From Dolomedes plantarius (lineage: Eukaryota > Arthropoda > Arachnida > Araneae > Dolomedidae): a DNA stretch of 64,000 bases. The DNA is taken from positions 85,951,642-86,015,641 of the forward strand of contig OU015498.1 in NCBI GenBank assembly GCA_907164885.2, read 5' to 3'. Below are positions 37,411 to 49,942 of this stretch, piece by piece. Position 1 is the first letter of the stretch. Each line of letters starts with the position of its first letter. A model generated the notes under the pieces. That model worked only from the letters and a program-made list of their open reading frames with translations, had not been told where the DNA came from and made no database searches. The position numbers were made by a program, and so were the translations under genes.

Positions 37411-39283
37411 TATGAATGTAGAAAGATATTTGTAATAGTATCTATGATCATAGACACACAAACACATATCGTAAAATTTTGAGTAAAATACGCCCTTTTT
37501 TTTCACATTTTAGTCCGCAAGAAAGAGGGTGCATTTTATACTCGTGTTTAAATTTAAAAACAATCGTTTTATACTCGTGTTTTTTTTTTAAAGTAAACGA
37601 CAAACAATAGTTGAGTCATATTCTAGGGAAAGTGATTAAGACTGATAATTTCACTGAATTGTTTGTTTTGAATTAAAAATTTTAAGTTTTTTTTTCTACT
37701 GAATTTGACGTTTTTGTTCATTTTTATTACAAATTTTATTTATGTCAATAAATATTTATGCAATTTTTAAATAAAATATTGAAAAGTTATGGGTGCGTAT
37801 TATAGTCGAATTTTAATTTTTCCGAAAATTTCACACAAAATCAAGCATGTGTGTATAATCAAGCATGCGTATTATACACGTATGCGTATTATGCACGTAT
37901 ACGTAGTCAAGATTTTACGGTACTCATATACACAGGCCCACACAAATTTATATATAATGCACCCACACATATATGCACACACACACTTATAAATAATTTG
38001 CGCATATCAGGGGTGTCTAACAGGTTTAACTCGACGGTTCTTCGTTAGATCTCCCCCACACTACTCATCTGAATGCTTGATTTTTCATTTTATTCTTTCA
38101 CTTGAAGTTTCTCCTCCATGTGCAAATAGATTTACCGTAATTTTGCCTTTAGATAACTTTTTAGACTTTTGGGACCGTTTTAAAGCAATAAACAATCTAG
38201 AAATTGATTTCAAATCATATAATAAAATAACAAATTTAAAATATAGAGGCAAGCTGTCAGGACTTTTTTTTTCAATAATGAAATAATTGAATACTTTCAA
38301 TTTATTTTTTTCCCAACAAATTTCGATCCAGTATAAGAAAAGAAACCCCATTAAGCTTGAACGAGAATATTTCTATACCATTTTGAAACTAATTAATAAT
38401 TATTAAGTATTTTCACGTGCCCAAATTTAGGCTTCTTTAGATCTAAAACACCTTTTTTTGTCCAAAAATAAACTATCACAGCTGCGAAAATTTCCACTAT
38501 TACCGTTACTTGATGACATTGGGATAAAGGTGGGAAATTTAGATATATATTTTATCGAAACCCGTAATACAATACATATTTACACGTTCATATCTCATAC
38601 AGAATGAATTTCTTTTCTTTTAGGTATATATAAAAAAGATTTTGAATAGAGCGAGTGAAAACGTGTCTAAAATTTTAAAGTGCCAGAAATTCATAACTAT
38701 GTATTTTTCTGTCTTATTTTACCAAGTTAATTTGAATTTTTTTTATAGTTAAATATCATCCCTGGAGTCTTAGTGAAATTGTTACATTGCCTGAAATTTA
38801 TCTTGAGAAGTCGGCAGTTAAATTTGTATTTAGTACATTTCACTTTAAAGAAATCTGTTGAAAACAAGATGCCATTTAACTATCTATAAATCCCACCAAA
38901 AAGGTAGACGATAATGTTGTAACTCTTTGATTTTTTTTTTTTTTGCTGCTATCGTACAAAAGTATAATAAAAGCTCAGGAACGTAATGATAATTACCTTA
39001 AAAAGCAATATACGTGTGGCCTCACACACAATTTGTAACACGGGAGCTAGTCACCAGTAAAACAAGCCCACTTTCCACTAAAATAACAACAGTAACTTAA
39101 ACATGTGAACGCATTTATTTACAAAATCATTATCGGACTATTCAAAAACTAAGTTGGCAGCTTATCTGATCAACCAGGAGCGAACAGCTTCATTAGTCGA
39201 GGAAATATGTCGCCACGAACCAGCGACTTCTTACAGAGCAGTTTGTTAGATATCATGTCTCATGTCTGTAGCAAAGACGCTTG
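37411..39283. other. Unassigned sequence
   Basis: A cluster of CACGTATGCGTATTATGCAC-type short repeats lies at about 37845-37910. A hAT-like end CAGGGGTGTCTAAC at 38008 has no partner. No gene. Confidence 0.35.
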
Positions 39284-39452
39284 ACTCCAATTGTTGGAAG
39301 ATATAACATCCTTACTCGGCCTCGCAGACGTATCAGTAAAATAGGTATAGCATTTATTGTTTATCAGTTTACTATATTGCACGAATACTAATTAGTTGGT
39401 AATTTCATAATTAGTTGGTCTCATCAAGTTTTTAATTTAAAAGAAGTGTGCT

Positions 39453-39499
<47 letters not shown>

Positions 39500-39592
39500 T
39501 GCAATATGGTTAATATGGTTCACTGATAAACAATAATCGCTGTACCTTATTTTACTGATACATCTGCGAGACCGAGGATGGTATATCTTCCA
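39284..39592. repeat. Fold-back repeat with about 100-bp arms
   Basis: Left arm (39284-39382: CCAATTGTTGGAAGATATAA, CTCGCAGACGTATCAGTAAA) is inverted at 39498-39592 (TTTACTGATACATCTGCGAG, TATATCTTCCAATTATT), with a spacer containing (TA)n. The arms are about 85-90% matched by eye. It may be a MITE or an inverted duplication. Confidence 0.75.
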
Positions 39593-39603
39593 ATTATTAC
39601 AAT

Positions 39604-39715
<112 letters not shown>

Positions 39716-39976
39716 GGAGACTTCAACATTTGCCCAACACTTATCTAAAGCCTTAGCATAACAATTTTTTTAAATTTCATATGTATAATTTAAAAATGAA
39801 ATTAATAGAATATGACATATATATCTGCATAGAAGGCATTTTTAGTCGAAAAAACTATTATATTTTAAAATTGCCAACTCCATGTTACAAAAAAAGGAAT
39901 CTTCTTTACATTTTATAGGGAATTCTGAATATGAAATAAGCCAAACAAGAACACACAATTTCTTAAAATCAGTCAA
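39716..39976 (+). repeat. Interspersed repeat of unknown class (copy 1)
   Basis: GTGGGAGACTTCAACATTTG, AGTCGAAAAAACTATTATAT and CATTTTATAGGGAATTCTGA recur at 41072-41193 plus 41796-41860 (split by a LINE). More diverged text occurs at 47806-48110. No coding content. Confidence 0.7.
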
Positions 39977-41193
<1,217 letters not shown>

Positions 41194-41795
41194 CATTTGG
41201 GAATGTTTTAGAAATTACATAAAAGTTAGTGTATAGGCAATAGTGTAAACAAATGTATAATTGTGTAAATAATTAAGTTAAATTGTATTGTTATGTTTTA
41301 ATAGAAAGTCAAGTTTAAATATTTTAGTTGGTATCAATTGAAATTTGTATTATTGTACATATGTGAATGTATTAGAGTAAACTGTTTTTATGTGGGTGTA
41401 TTTACGTAATTGTTAGGTTAAATTGTATTGTCATGTTGACATGTATGTATATAAATTTGATGTAATTATGAAAAAATAATGTGAAATAGTAATAATTGTG
41501 TAATGATATTGTAAGCATTATAATGCAATCTGTAAAGTAAGCAAAAAATAATAGGAAGAAAAAGGAAAAGAAAAAAAACAGGGAAAGGTGAACATAGGAT
41601 TGTTGGTTGCCACTAACTGCTAAATTTTAAAAACAATTTTGTTAATAAATTATTAGACGGTCTTCGGCTTAGGGGCTGGGGTTGAAGGCCCCGGTGTCCT
41701 TGAGCCAGTGTGTCCCAGTTGAGCAGGATTGCGCTCGGGACGATTAGTTAACAGTTTTCCCGTATACCTTAACGGTTGGACGGGCATTCAATTGA
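41194..41795 (+). mobile_element. 5'-truncated LINE insertion with 17-bp target-site duplication
   Basis: TTTACATTTTATAGGGA occurs at 41177-41193 and 41796-41812 and only once in the uninterrupted paralogue near 39906, so the 602 bp between are an insertion. The 3' part (GACGGTCTTCGG, GGGACGATTAGTTAACAG, CCGTATACCTTAACGG) resembles the LINE tail at 4600-4680. No open frame: it appears to be 3' UTR only. The right end lacks a clear poly(A). Confidence 0.75.
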
Positions 41796-42110
41796 TTTAC
41801 ATTTTATAGGGAATTCTGAATATGAAATAAGCCAAACAAGAACACACAATTTCTTAAAATCTACAATAAAATAAAGGGACGGCTATACATGTTTCGAACT
41901 AATTAATAGTTTGTCAACGGGCAGCGGAGCATTAAGTATGATTATCACTCTGACTAATTCACCAACGCTTTTGTGAATTGTCCATAGCAACAATCACACC
42001 TAATGCTACGTGGCCTGATGATGAACTGTTAATTAACGCCGAGCCATCCCTATAATTTATTGTGGATTCAGGAAGTTGTGTGTTCCTGCTTGGTTTTTTT
42101 CACAAGTTTC
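41796..42110 (+). repeat. Interspersed repeat of unknown class (copy 2, right part)
   Basis: Continues the repeat after the LINE (GAATTCTGAATATGAAATAA). Contains an imperfect pair: GACGGCTATACATGTTTCGA near 41880 and CCGAGCCATCCCTATAATTT near 42040, possible eroded termini. Confidence 0.5.
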
Positions 42111-43009
42111 CTGTAAGTTATGGAATAACATATTTTATTATGAAATAACGTATTGGAGTAAGTTTTCCTACGGTCATACAACATACTTCCTACTAGTGGC
42201 ACTATCACAATCTGTTTTTTATTTTTTATTTTTTTGAGTTATTTACTGAAGAGCAACAGAAATATTTTTTATTGGTATTTTAATATTGCAAAGTGAAAGT
42301 TACTCTAATATCCGCTGATTTTCAGCAGGGGAGTGTTGGAAGTTAAAATCTTATTGCTCTGATGTGTTAATGCAGTCATAAAAGTTCCAATTACAAACCA
42401 ATATAGATACACTAAGGAATTTTAACAATGCCATTAAATTATTACATATTTACACATTTTCTTAAAATAATAAAAATTTTTTATAGTTTTAAAACGTATA
42501 TAATTTGTATAATCTACCTCCAGCCTTCCACTCTCATTCAAGTAATTTTGCTTTATCGTTTATGAACGGTGATTTATTAAAGCTTATCACATAACTTCCC
42601 AAAACTTCCCGTTCTCTGTCTGTTTTTTATCATGAAATTCTCATTCGTTTGTCGGTTTATCATTACACTGTCATCGACAACTCACGATGCTGTTCTTATG
42701 AAAAAAAAATCCTCAAGGAAGCACAGAATAGTGATCTTTTTTACATTTTTGGGTTTAATTGATCTATATTAATTAATTAAAAAGTACTGGAGAAATTTAT
42801 AATTTCTTTTTACGTATGACTAAAATTATGATCACATCCGATATAATTTTCTATTAACTAAATATCCATGAATTAAAAGTAAAAGAATTTGAAAATTCCT
42901 AATGAAAGTAAAATTTCTGAATGTTTCTTTTTTTCTTAGTGCTAAAGACATTCTATTTTATTTTTGGCTGTTATCAGAGGATATTATTTTTTGCAGGTGT
43001 TAAGCTTTG

Positions 43010-43058
<49 letters not shown>

Positions 43059-43270
43059 ACACAGATGAAATGATGGTATTAACAATAAATAACGTTAGTG
43101 GTACTACAGGGTTTGATGAAAAAGTTAGCAAAGTGCAGTTATATATTAAGAGGTAAACATTTAATTACTCGAGATTTACACGATCAAACGTCGTTAAATG
43201 TGTAATTCGTGTTTTTAAATCCTTTAAATATTAATTTCGTTACCTTGTTCAAAAGTAACATAGACAAGTT
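42111..43270. other. Unassigned sequence
   Basis: A (TA)n tract is at 43012-43053. No gene evidence. Confidence 0.35.
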
Positions 43271-43455
43271 CCTATCAGATTGAAGTGGAAGATGTAAAAA
43301 TACCACTGTCCATTGCCGGGGTCATCATCTATGTCAAAATAAATTTTGTGTCTGTGTATTTCTTTCTGTATATTGTATTCTCTCTCTCTTCATACGTACT
43401 TCGGACTGGAGACTTTGTCTACTGAGGCCCCAGAAAAATAAACAACAACAACAGG
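43271..43455 (+). repeat. SINE-like segment with (AAC)n tail
   Basis: Ends GGCCCCAGAAAAATAAACAA followed by CAACAACA. This tail style is shared with the SINE at 54.9 kb. The head is not recognised. Confidence 0.4.
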
Positions 43456-44121
43456 TTCCTATAATTTCAAAGCTTCATAATTTCTAGTTCATAATAAATT
43501 ATCTTGTTCCCAATTACATTATAATCTGTCTTCTATTACCATATTTAACGATGCATTATCCGATATTACATTGTGTAACTGGTTGAAAGTGCTCCCATTT
43601 ACTCGCTCGAAGTTCGCATTTTGCTGTTATATCAAAAAAATGGTTTGGCTATACCACATGGCAAAGCATCATATCCACCCCCTCCAACACACCATACACA
43701 AACATACACTTGGGACAGAGCTTTCCGAGCCGTTGTTTGTGCCCGATGAGGCATGGACACCCGTTTGAGTTGGGCAACTCCAAACTTTGCCAAACGTGAT
43801 GCCACGCACTCATCTAACCCTAGCATAACAGTTTTTGTCGGTTTCACGCCTTTCATGCGCGCCATGCCGTCAAAGCATCGCTGGGGAATTTTGACGAGGC
43901 ATATTGGACCACTCAATCACCCTCCCTTTTGTGGGAGTCGGTGGCTTCATTCACGTTCGGTGACTGATACCCATCTTGGATTTTGTAAACATCTTTTCTG
44001 TCGCGGGAGGGAAAATGCAATGCTGCTCTTGGAGGGGGGGGGGGGGGGAGAATGCAAAAACTGCGAAAACGCCTTTTATTGAAAAAAGAAACTCAGGGCT
44101 TAAATTTTATGAGCTACAATG
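43456..44121. other. Mixed unassigned sequence
   Basis: 43750-43830 (CTCCAAACTTTGCCAAACGT, CATCTAACCCTAGCATAACA) resembles the unknown repeat at 47820-47880. A G-run is at 44031-44050. Overlapping frames of 90-110 codons on both strands lack recognisable features. Confidence 0.35.
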
Positions 44122-44129
44122 TTGTAATA

Positions 44130-44792
44130 CAGGGCCGGCCATCTGGGGCTTGCGGTGGATGCTATGCACCGGGGCCTCGCGATTGAAGGGGCCCAACATG
44201 ATCAAGAACTAAAATAATGTACTCTTGCACATGAAAACTTGACAATATTCCTATCGTTGTCAGTATGACAAAAAATATGAATTAGAAAAATGTTCCAAAA
44301 ACTTTGTAAAGTTTTATAACAAAGACGTAGATGAAAACCTAATCCAGGAAATTGGTTTGCCACTGGAATTGATTTTGAATGAAAGGGATGTAAATAACGC
44401 ACAAGACATATTGCAATACATACTACATAATAATTATAATGAGTTATTTCTAAATGTATTAACTGTGTTAAAACTTTTCTTTACGTTTCCAGCTACTATA
44501 GCAAGTGCTGAGCGCTCTTTCAGCAAATAAAAATTAATAAAGAATTATCTTCGGCCAAGCATGTGTGCTGAACGCTTAAATGCACTTGCTATATTAAGCA
44601 TAGAAAAAGAAATTACAAAAAATTGTAATTTTCCTGAAGTAATTAATGTATTAGCAAAAACAAAATCTTGCAATAAATAAACATGCATTAGTAATATATG
44701 TTCGTGTTTGTAATTTTTTTTATTTTACAAAAAATGTAGGGTTACAAATGGTTTCATGCACCCAGGCCCCTTTATAGAGATGTACGGTACTG
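44130..44792 (+). mobile_element. Internally deleted hAT transposon (663 bp) with perfect 8-bp target duplication
   Basis: Flanked by TTGTAATA (44122-44129 and 44793-44800). Left end CAGGGCCGGCCATCTGGGGC; right end CGGTACTG with an inverted AGGCCCC nearby. It retains the 3' part of a hAT transposase. Confidence 0.88.
44243..44680 (+). pseudogene. hAT transposase C-terminal dimerisation domain remnant
   Basis: The frame reads YSYRCQYDKKYELEKC, then NELFLNVLTVLKLFFTFPAT and IASAERSFSK, an in-frame TAA, then KLIKNYLRPSMCAERLNALA and ILSIEKE, ending at TAA 44678-44680. ASAERSFSKLKLIK...LRPSM...ERLNALAILSIE is the signature of the hAT C-terminal dimerisation region in ZMYM/P-hAT-like transposases. 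The stop replaces a residue in the middle of the motif. No BED finger or catalytic domain remains. Confidence 0.9.
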
Positions 44793-44889
44793 TTGTAATA
44801 CTAAGCAAAATATTTGTATAAAACATTAAAAAATTTTTGACGCTATAAACAACTGTTACCTTTCGCATTATAAAGCTTGTAGCTCATGA

Positions 44890-45656
44890 AAGATTAATCT
44901 ACATATAAAAGCCAAATACCATGTACTGACTGATCACTGTATCTCTGGAGCCATATGGCCTAGAATTCTGAAACTTTGTTGAAGTTCCCCTTATGCCATT
45001 TGTGCTTTCTAAGAATTTTGAAAATAAAATATTCAACCTTTAAAGGGGTTAAAATAGAGGACTTGAATTCCCAAAACAAAAAAACCCCTTTAATCCATAA
45101 TTAATGGCAGATCACGGTAGTTAAATTACATGGTGAACTCCCCTGAGTAATGACAACACTTTACTAATTAAGGCTACCGTGTACTAACCCTATCGGATTC
45201 ACTCACCTCAATGTTTATCTATGGAGAAAATGTGTCCAAGTATTGCCGACTTGGATTTAAAGATTTAAAAAAAATTGTACTCTGTAATAGAGAAAGAAAT
45301 GATATTCTTTGGGGAATTTTTTTAAAATGCAAATAATATTTTAAAACTTAGGTTACTAGGAGGGAAATTTGGTATACTGTGTTTTAAACGCTCATCAGTT
45401 CCTCTGGTGGACGAATTTTATAAAATGAATTCTGTTGCAAGGGGCAAGAAAGCTCATCAGGCTATCTGAAAATACCTTTTTTATTGGATTATCAGCATTT
45501 ATGCAGCCGTAAATAATAGACACATTTTCTCCATAGGTTAACATTGAGGTGAGCGAATCCAATAGGGTTAGTGCACAGAAGCCTTAAGTTAATTTAAATG
45601 AAATCAACGAAATTACATAATGGATGGTAATAATGTATTTCATCACGAAGCACGGG
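44890..45656 (+). repeat. CTAGT-type repeat interrupted by a TTAA MITE
   Basis: Starts ATATAAAAGCCAAATACCAT then GTACTGACTGATCAC and ends CGAAGCACGGGTATTCAGCT followed by ACTA. The same architecture as 9178-9966 but a different interior. The MITE at 45182-45583 is nested in it. Confidence 0.7.
45182..45583. mobile_element. TTAA-flanked MITE, copy B (402 bp)
   Basis: TTAA at 45178-45181 and 45584-45587. Ends GGCTACCGTGTACTAACCCT and GGGTTAGTGCACAGAAGCC. Homologous throughout to copies A and C. Confidence 0.88.
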
Positions 45657-46034
45657 TATTCAGCTACTAATGATTATAAAGAAGGAAGAAGGGGTTGCAC
45701 TGAAACTGCAGAAGTGTATTTTCCTGATTAAAGGTAAAATTCCGTAATTATATTGTTATAAAACATTGTATAAGAGAAATAAAGTTTAGATGAAAGTTTT
45801 ATTACGTTAGTAATATAATTCAATGATGGAATTTCGTTAGTTGTTTCCTTTATTTACCAATATTTCTGGAAATATATTCTTGTAAATGAAATAATGCGGA
45901 TATTGGGCCCACAAAAGAGGAAGTACCAAAGTAAATTTTGTTATGTGGAAAAATTTTGTCGATGAAAAGTAACTTTTTTATTTGATGTTAAAAGAAGAGT
46001 GCTAAAATTTTATATTTATATATATATATATATA

Positions 46035-47784
46035 CAGGGTGTAACGAAACTCTTGGGCAAAACTTTAAGGGGTGATAGTACGCATCAAGACAAACAATAT
46101 TATATAGGAAACTTAGGGTCCCAAACGTCTTCCAAAGGAGATAGACGCTATTAAAGTTTAGGGTCCGAAATTTCAAATGATCATGAAAAACGGGAAAATT
46201 TGTCGATTCGTTTGCTGTTTTCGCATAAATTATTCTTTATGTCAAGATTTTCTGAAAAATAAATTTTAAAGATAAAGTTAAAAAAATGCCGATAGAGGGC
46301 GCTTTCGACTTTGGAGTAACAAACAACTATTTTTTACTGTTATTTTTTGTATCAGATTAAATGCTTTCAAAAGCTTAGACTTAAACTTAAATTTTGAGCT
46401 CAAAATCCGAATCGTTGGGGGTGGTTATGTCGCGAAAACTCAACAGTGTTCAGGAGGTGAAATTTGAATCCCCCCCCCCTCCTCCCCTGTACGGAGTTCA
46501 GTTATTCACGATTTTGGATGCTCGGTCGTAGACCAGGCAGCAACTATTACCCACTAAACGTAAAATAAACGAGAGAGGGATGACAAAAATGTGTGGGCCG
46601 GAATTATCCACGATCATTTGATTGGGCCATATCTTCTGCCACGGCGCCTGGACGGCGGAACGTATCTCGTATTCCTACAAGAGGTGCTTCCAGTTCTGCT
46701 GCAAAGTGTTCCAGCCAACATAAAGGATCGTATGTGGTTCCAACATGATGGAGCGCCTGCACATTTCAGCGCAAATGTGAGAAGTGCATTGGATACAGCA
46801 TATCCAGGGCGATGGATTGGACGGGGTGGTCCGGTAAATTGGCCGGCACGCTCGCCTGACCTCTCCTGTCTAGATTTCTTCCTCTGGGGCCATATGAAGA
46901 GTCTTGTTTACGCAAGCCCTGTCGACTCCAACGAGGAACTGGTTGCGAGAATTGCCGTCGTAGCAGGCGATATCCGGGAGATGCCCGGGGTATTTGCTAA
47001 TGTTCGAAAGTCCCTCCGCCGGCGGTGTGAGGCCTGCATCCTTGCTGGTGGGCGCTCTTTCGAGCAGTTTTTGTGATTCCACAAGAAAATCATGCGTGTA
47101 CCATTTTCTACGTGTCATTATTCATTCAACCTTCATTCATGCGCACGACGTGCGTACATCAAATTGTTTTTTTTTATTTCGAGAGGAGAAATTGCTCATG
47201 TCTAGGATTATGAATAATTTTTTTAATTTTGTCATCCCTCTCTAGTTTATTTTACGTCTAGGAGGTAGTAGTTGCTGCCTGGTCTACGACACAAAGTCCT
47301 ACGACACCAAGATCGGGAATAACTGAACTCTGTTCAGGAGGGAGGGAGTTTCAAATTTCAACTCCTGAACACAATTCCGTTTGCGCTACTTAACCACCCC
47401 CAACGAATCAGATTTTGAGCTCAAAATTTAAGTTTAAGGCTAAGCTTTTGAAAGCATTTAATGTGATAAAAAAAATAACGGTAAAAAATAGTTGTTCGTT
47501 ACTCCAAAGTCTAAAGCGCCCTCTATCGACTTTTTTTTTACTTTATCTTTACATTTATTTTTCAAGAAAAAACTGACAAAAAGATTAATTTTAGCTAAAA
47601 CCGCTAACGAATTGACCCATTTTTCCGTTTTTTTATAATCATTTGAAATTTCGGACCCTAAACTTTAATGGCGTCTATCTCCTTTGGAAGACGTTTGGGA
47701 CCCTAAGTTTCTTATATAATATTGTTTGTCTTGATGTGTACTATCACCCCTTAAAGTTTTGCCCAAGAGTTTCGTTACACCCTG
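46035..47784 (+). mobile_element. Mariner-like DD41D transposon with about 550-bp terminal inverted repeats
   Basis: TA-flanked. Ends CAGGGTGTAACGAAACTCTT and AAGAGTTTCGTTACACCCTG. The inverted repeats extend inward to about 46590 and 47230 (GAGGGATGACAAAA versus TTTTGTCATCCCTC at the inner edges). Only about 640 bp of unique sequence remain between them. Open frames at 45988-46176 minus and 47643-47843 plus are mirror images of the repeats, not genes. Confidence 0.9.
46591..47076 (+). pseudogene. Mariner-like (DD41D) transposase, C-terminal half only
   Basis: Opens with VWAGIIHDHLIGPYLLPRRL, exactly where the left inverted repeat ends. It continues through WFQHDGAPAHF (second catalytic Asp), GRWIGRGGPVNWPARSPDL and DFFLWGHMKSLVY, and stops after a basic helical tail. 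The second and third Asp are 41 residues apart (DD41D, as in rosa-type mariners). The HTH region and the first catalytic Asp are absent, so the element cannot be autonomous. The remaining 161 codons have no internal stop. Confidence 0.9.
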
Positions 47785-47805
47785 TATATATATATATATA
47801 TATAC

Positions 47806-48108
47806 TGTGTGAACTTAGAAACTGCAAACTTTGTGAAATGTGACTCCACACACCTATCTAACTTTAGCAAAAGGATTTTTATCAGCAAACAATTAGCCTT
47901 AGCAAAACAATTTTTTAATATACACACCCATCTAACCTTATTTTTATTTTAGTTTGTTTCATATGTATACGTTAAAAGTGAAACTGAAAGAATGGGGAAA
48001 ATGTATCTTCATATTAATTTAGAAAAAAACTTTGGAGTCCCAAAACCTATTATGTTTTAGGACTGTCAACAAAATGTTAGAATAAAATTAATCTTCTTTA
48101 CGTTTTAT
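47806..48108 (+). repeat. Interspersed repeat of unknown class (diverged copy)
   Basis: Resembles 39716-39920: GCCTTAGCAAAACAATTTTT, TTTCATATGTATA, AGGACTGTCAACAAAATGTT, AATCTTCTTTACGTTTTATA. Confidence 0.55.
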
Positions 48109-48109
48109 A

Positions 48110-48165
48110 TGTATTTATCTATACATATATTGACGTCAAGTTGATTCTATGTATAGATAAATACA
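48110..48165. repeat. Perfect 18-bp hairpin with 20-nt loop
   Basis: TGTATTTATCTATACATA is inverted perfectly as TATGTATAGATAAATACA; the loop contains TTGACGTCAA. Confidence 0.85.
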
Positions 48166-48234
48166 AATAATTCACATATAATTTAACAGTTATTGCATAG
48201 GATATGATTGAATCACCCCCAATATCCTCTACTG

Positions 48235-48851
48235 CAGCGGTTCTCAACCTGGGGGGCGTAGAAGAATTTCAAGGGAGGCGTGAGCTTTAAAAAAAAGTAA
48301 AATAAAAAGTAAAACTAACTGTAATTTACTGTACTCAATTTTGCGGTCACAATGTAACCGTAACGTATTTTCGACATACGAACACGAACACGATAATTGT
48401 CGTAATTGTAAAAACACGAGTATTGTCGTACGTCTGGACGTTGAAAGTGATCTAAGGTGTGCTTTGTCACAGTTACAACCTAATATTCAAAAACCTGTCA
48501 AAGACAAACAGTGCCAGCTCTCTCATTAATGTTGTGAAAGTGACTGGTATTACATGCCAACCTCACCTAGATCCTTGATTACCTCAAATATATTTGATCT
48601 GTATTTAATTCTTTGATTCCATATGTTATAATAATAATATGTTCCAAATTAAGATATGTGTAGTAATATTAAATTTTGTGTATGTAATTATGTATTCTAT
48701 ATTTTCATTTAATAACCAGCTTCAATTTCAAATTCCGAATGCACTATTTGTATTGACCACATATGGTGGTGGTGGTGGGGGGGGGGGGGAGGCGTGACCT
48801 CACATCAATGTTCAAAGGGGGGCACAGAGCCTGAAAGGCTGAGAATCCCTG
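48235..48851. mobile_element. Non-autonomous hAT element (617 bp) with perfect 8-bp target duplication
   Basis: Flanked by CTCTACTG (48227-48234 and 48852-48859). Ends CAGCGGTTCTCAACCTGGGG and CTGAGAATCCCTG: the CAG.G.TTCTCA.CCT type of hAT terminus. A (GGT)n/G-run is near 48765-48790. No transposase. Confidence 0.92.
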
Positions 48852-48859
48852 CTCTACTG

Positions 48860-49512
48860 CATTGTAATTGGTATTGATAACGTATTCAATCACTATAGAT
48901 AATTATTCATTGTTTAAGGAAGACACTAGATATTTAGATTTGTTTGTTTTAAATTTTACCCCGGAGAATTGAAGCTAATTGCAGCTGTAAGTACATGAAC
49001 AATATGCGATGTTTCAAAATTACTTCTGCAGCCATCGTAGGTTTGCAAGTAGGAATAGAGCAGAGATTTTACCTCACATCACTCCAACAATAAACATTCA
49101 TCCGCCACACTTCCCCCTTCAATTTGTTTTTCCACAACGGATAGAGGGAAAAGAGTTCCCCTATTCCCTTCACAAAGGGCCTGTGGCGCTGAGATGGTAA
49201 TCAAAAGATAAGAACCCTCAGAATTCGTTAACTTTTTGAGGACCGAATTTGTATTTATCCCCTTCCCGCTGCGGTTATACGACATTGTGCAAATCTTTGA
49301 CGGATTAGATATTTTGTTTACACGTCAGAGTATGACGGCGCGCGCAGGGAAAATATAATTTGATATCCCTGGTTTCTGAATATAGGAGTATGAAAGTGCA
49401 GGCTTTTTTTTTATCAGCTGAAATTTTGTTACTATTTTGGTGTTTTCTTACGTGTGATTTGAAAAACATTTGGTACAAAAAAAAAAAGAAAAAAAAAAAG
49501 AGTGAATTAGAA
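48860..49512. other. Unassigned sequence
   Basis: An A-rich tract is at 49478-49500. No gene evidence. Confidence 0.35.
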
Positions 49513-49516
49513 TTAA

Positions 49517-49938
49517 GGTTGCTGTGTACTAACCTTATTGGAATCGCTCATCTCATTGTTAAGCTATGGAGAAAATGTGTCCAAGGATTGCCGACTTGGA
49601 TTGAAAGATTTAAAAAAAAAAGACTACTCCGTAATAGATAAGGAAATTTCACACCTTGGGGCGCTTTTAGTTTTAAAAAAAAATGCAAATATCTTAAAAT
49701 TTAAATTATTCGGGGAAAAAAATCTGGTATAGTGTGTTTTAAACGCTCCTAAATTCATTTGGTGGGCGAAATTTATGAAATGAATCCTGTTGCAAGGTGC
49801 AGAAAAGTTCAGGCTATCTGAAAATACCATTTTTATTGGATTATTATCAGAATTTAGGTACCTGTATATAGTAGACAAATTTTCTCCATAGGTTAACACT
49901 GAGGTGAGCGATTCCAATAGGGTTAGTACACAGCAGTA
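49517..49938. mobile_element. TTAA-flanked MITE, copy C (422 bp)
   Basis: TTAA at 49513-49516 and TTAA at 49939-49942. Ends GGTTGCTGTGTACTAACCTT and GGGTTAGTACACAGCAGTA. Confidence 0.85.
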
Positions 49939-49942
49939 TTAA

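Noticed and set aside
38008..38050. Another hAT element starting CAGGGGTGTCTAAC
   Set aside because: No inverted partner end and no repeat of the flanking GCGCATAT was found downstream.
44031..44050. G-quadruplex-type regulatory element (also G-runs at 23750, 24940, 48778, 61257)
   Set aside because: Simple homopolymer runs scattered in repeats; length is uncertain and nothing ties them to a gene.
45988..46176. 62-66-codon frames at both ends of the mariner (also 47643-47843)
   Set aside because: Mirror images within the long terminal inverted repeats.
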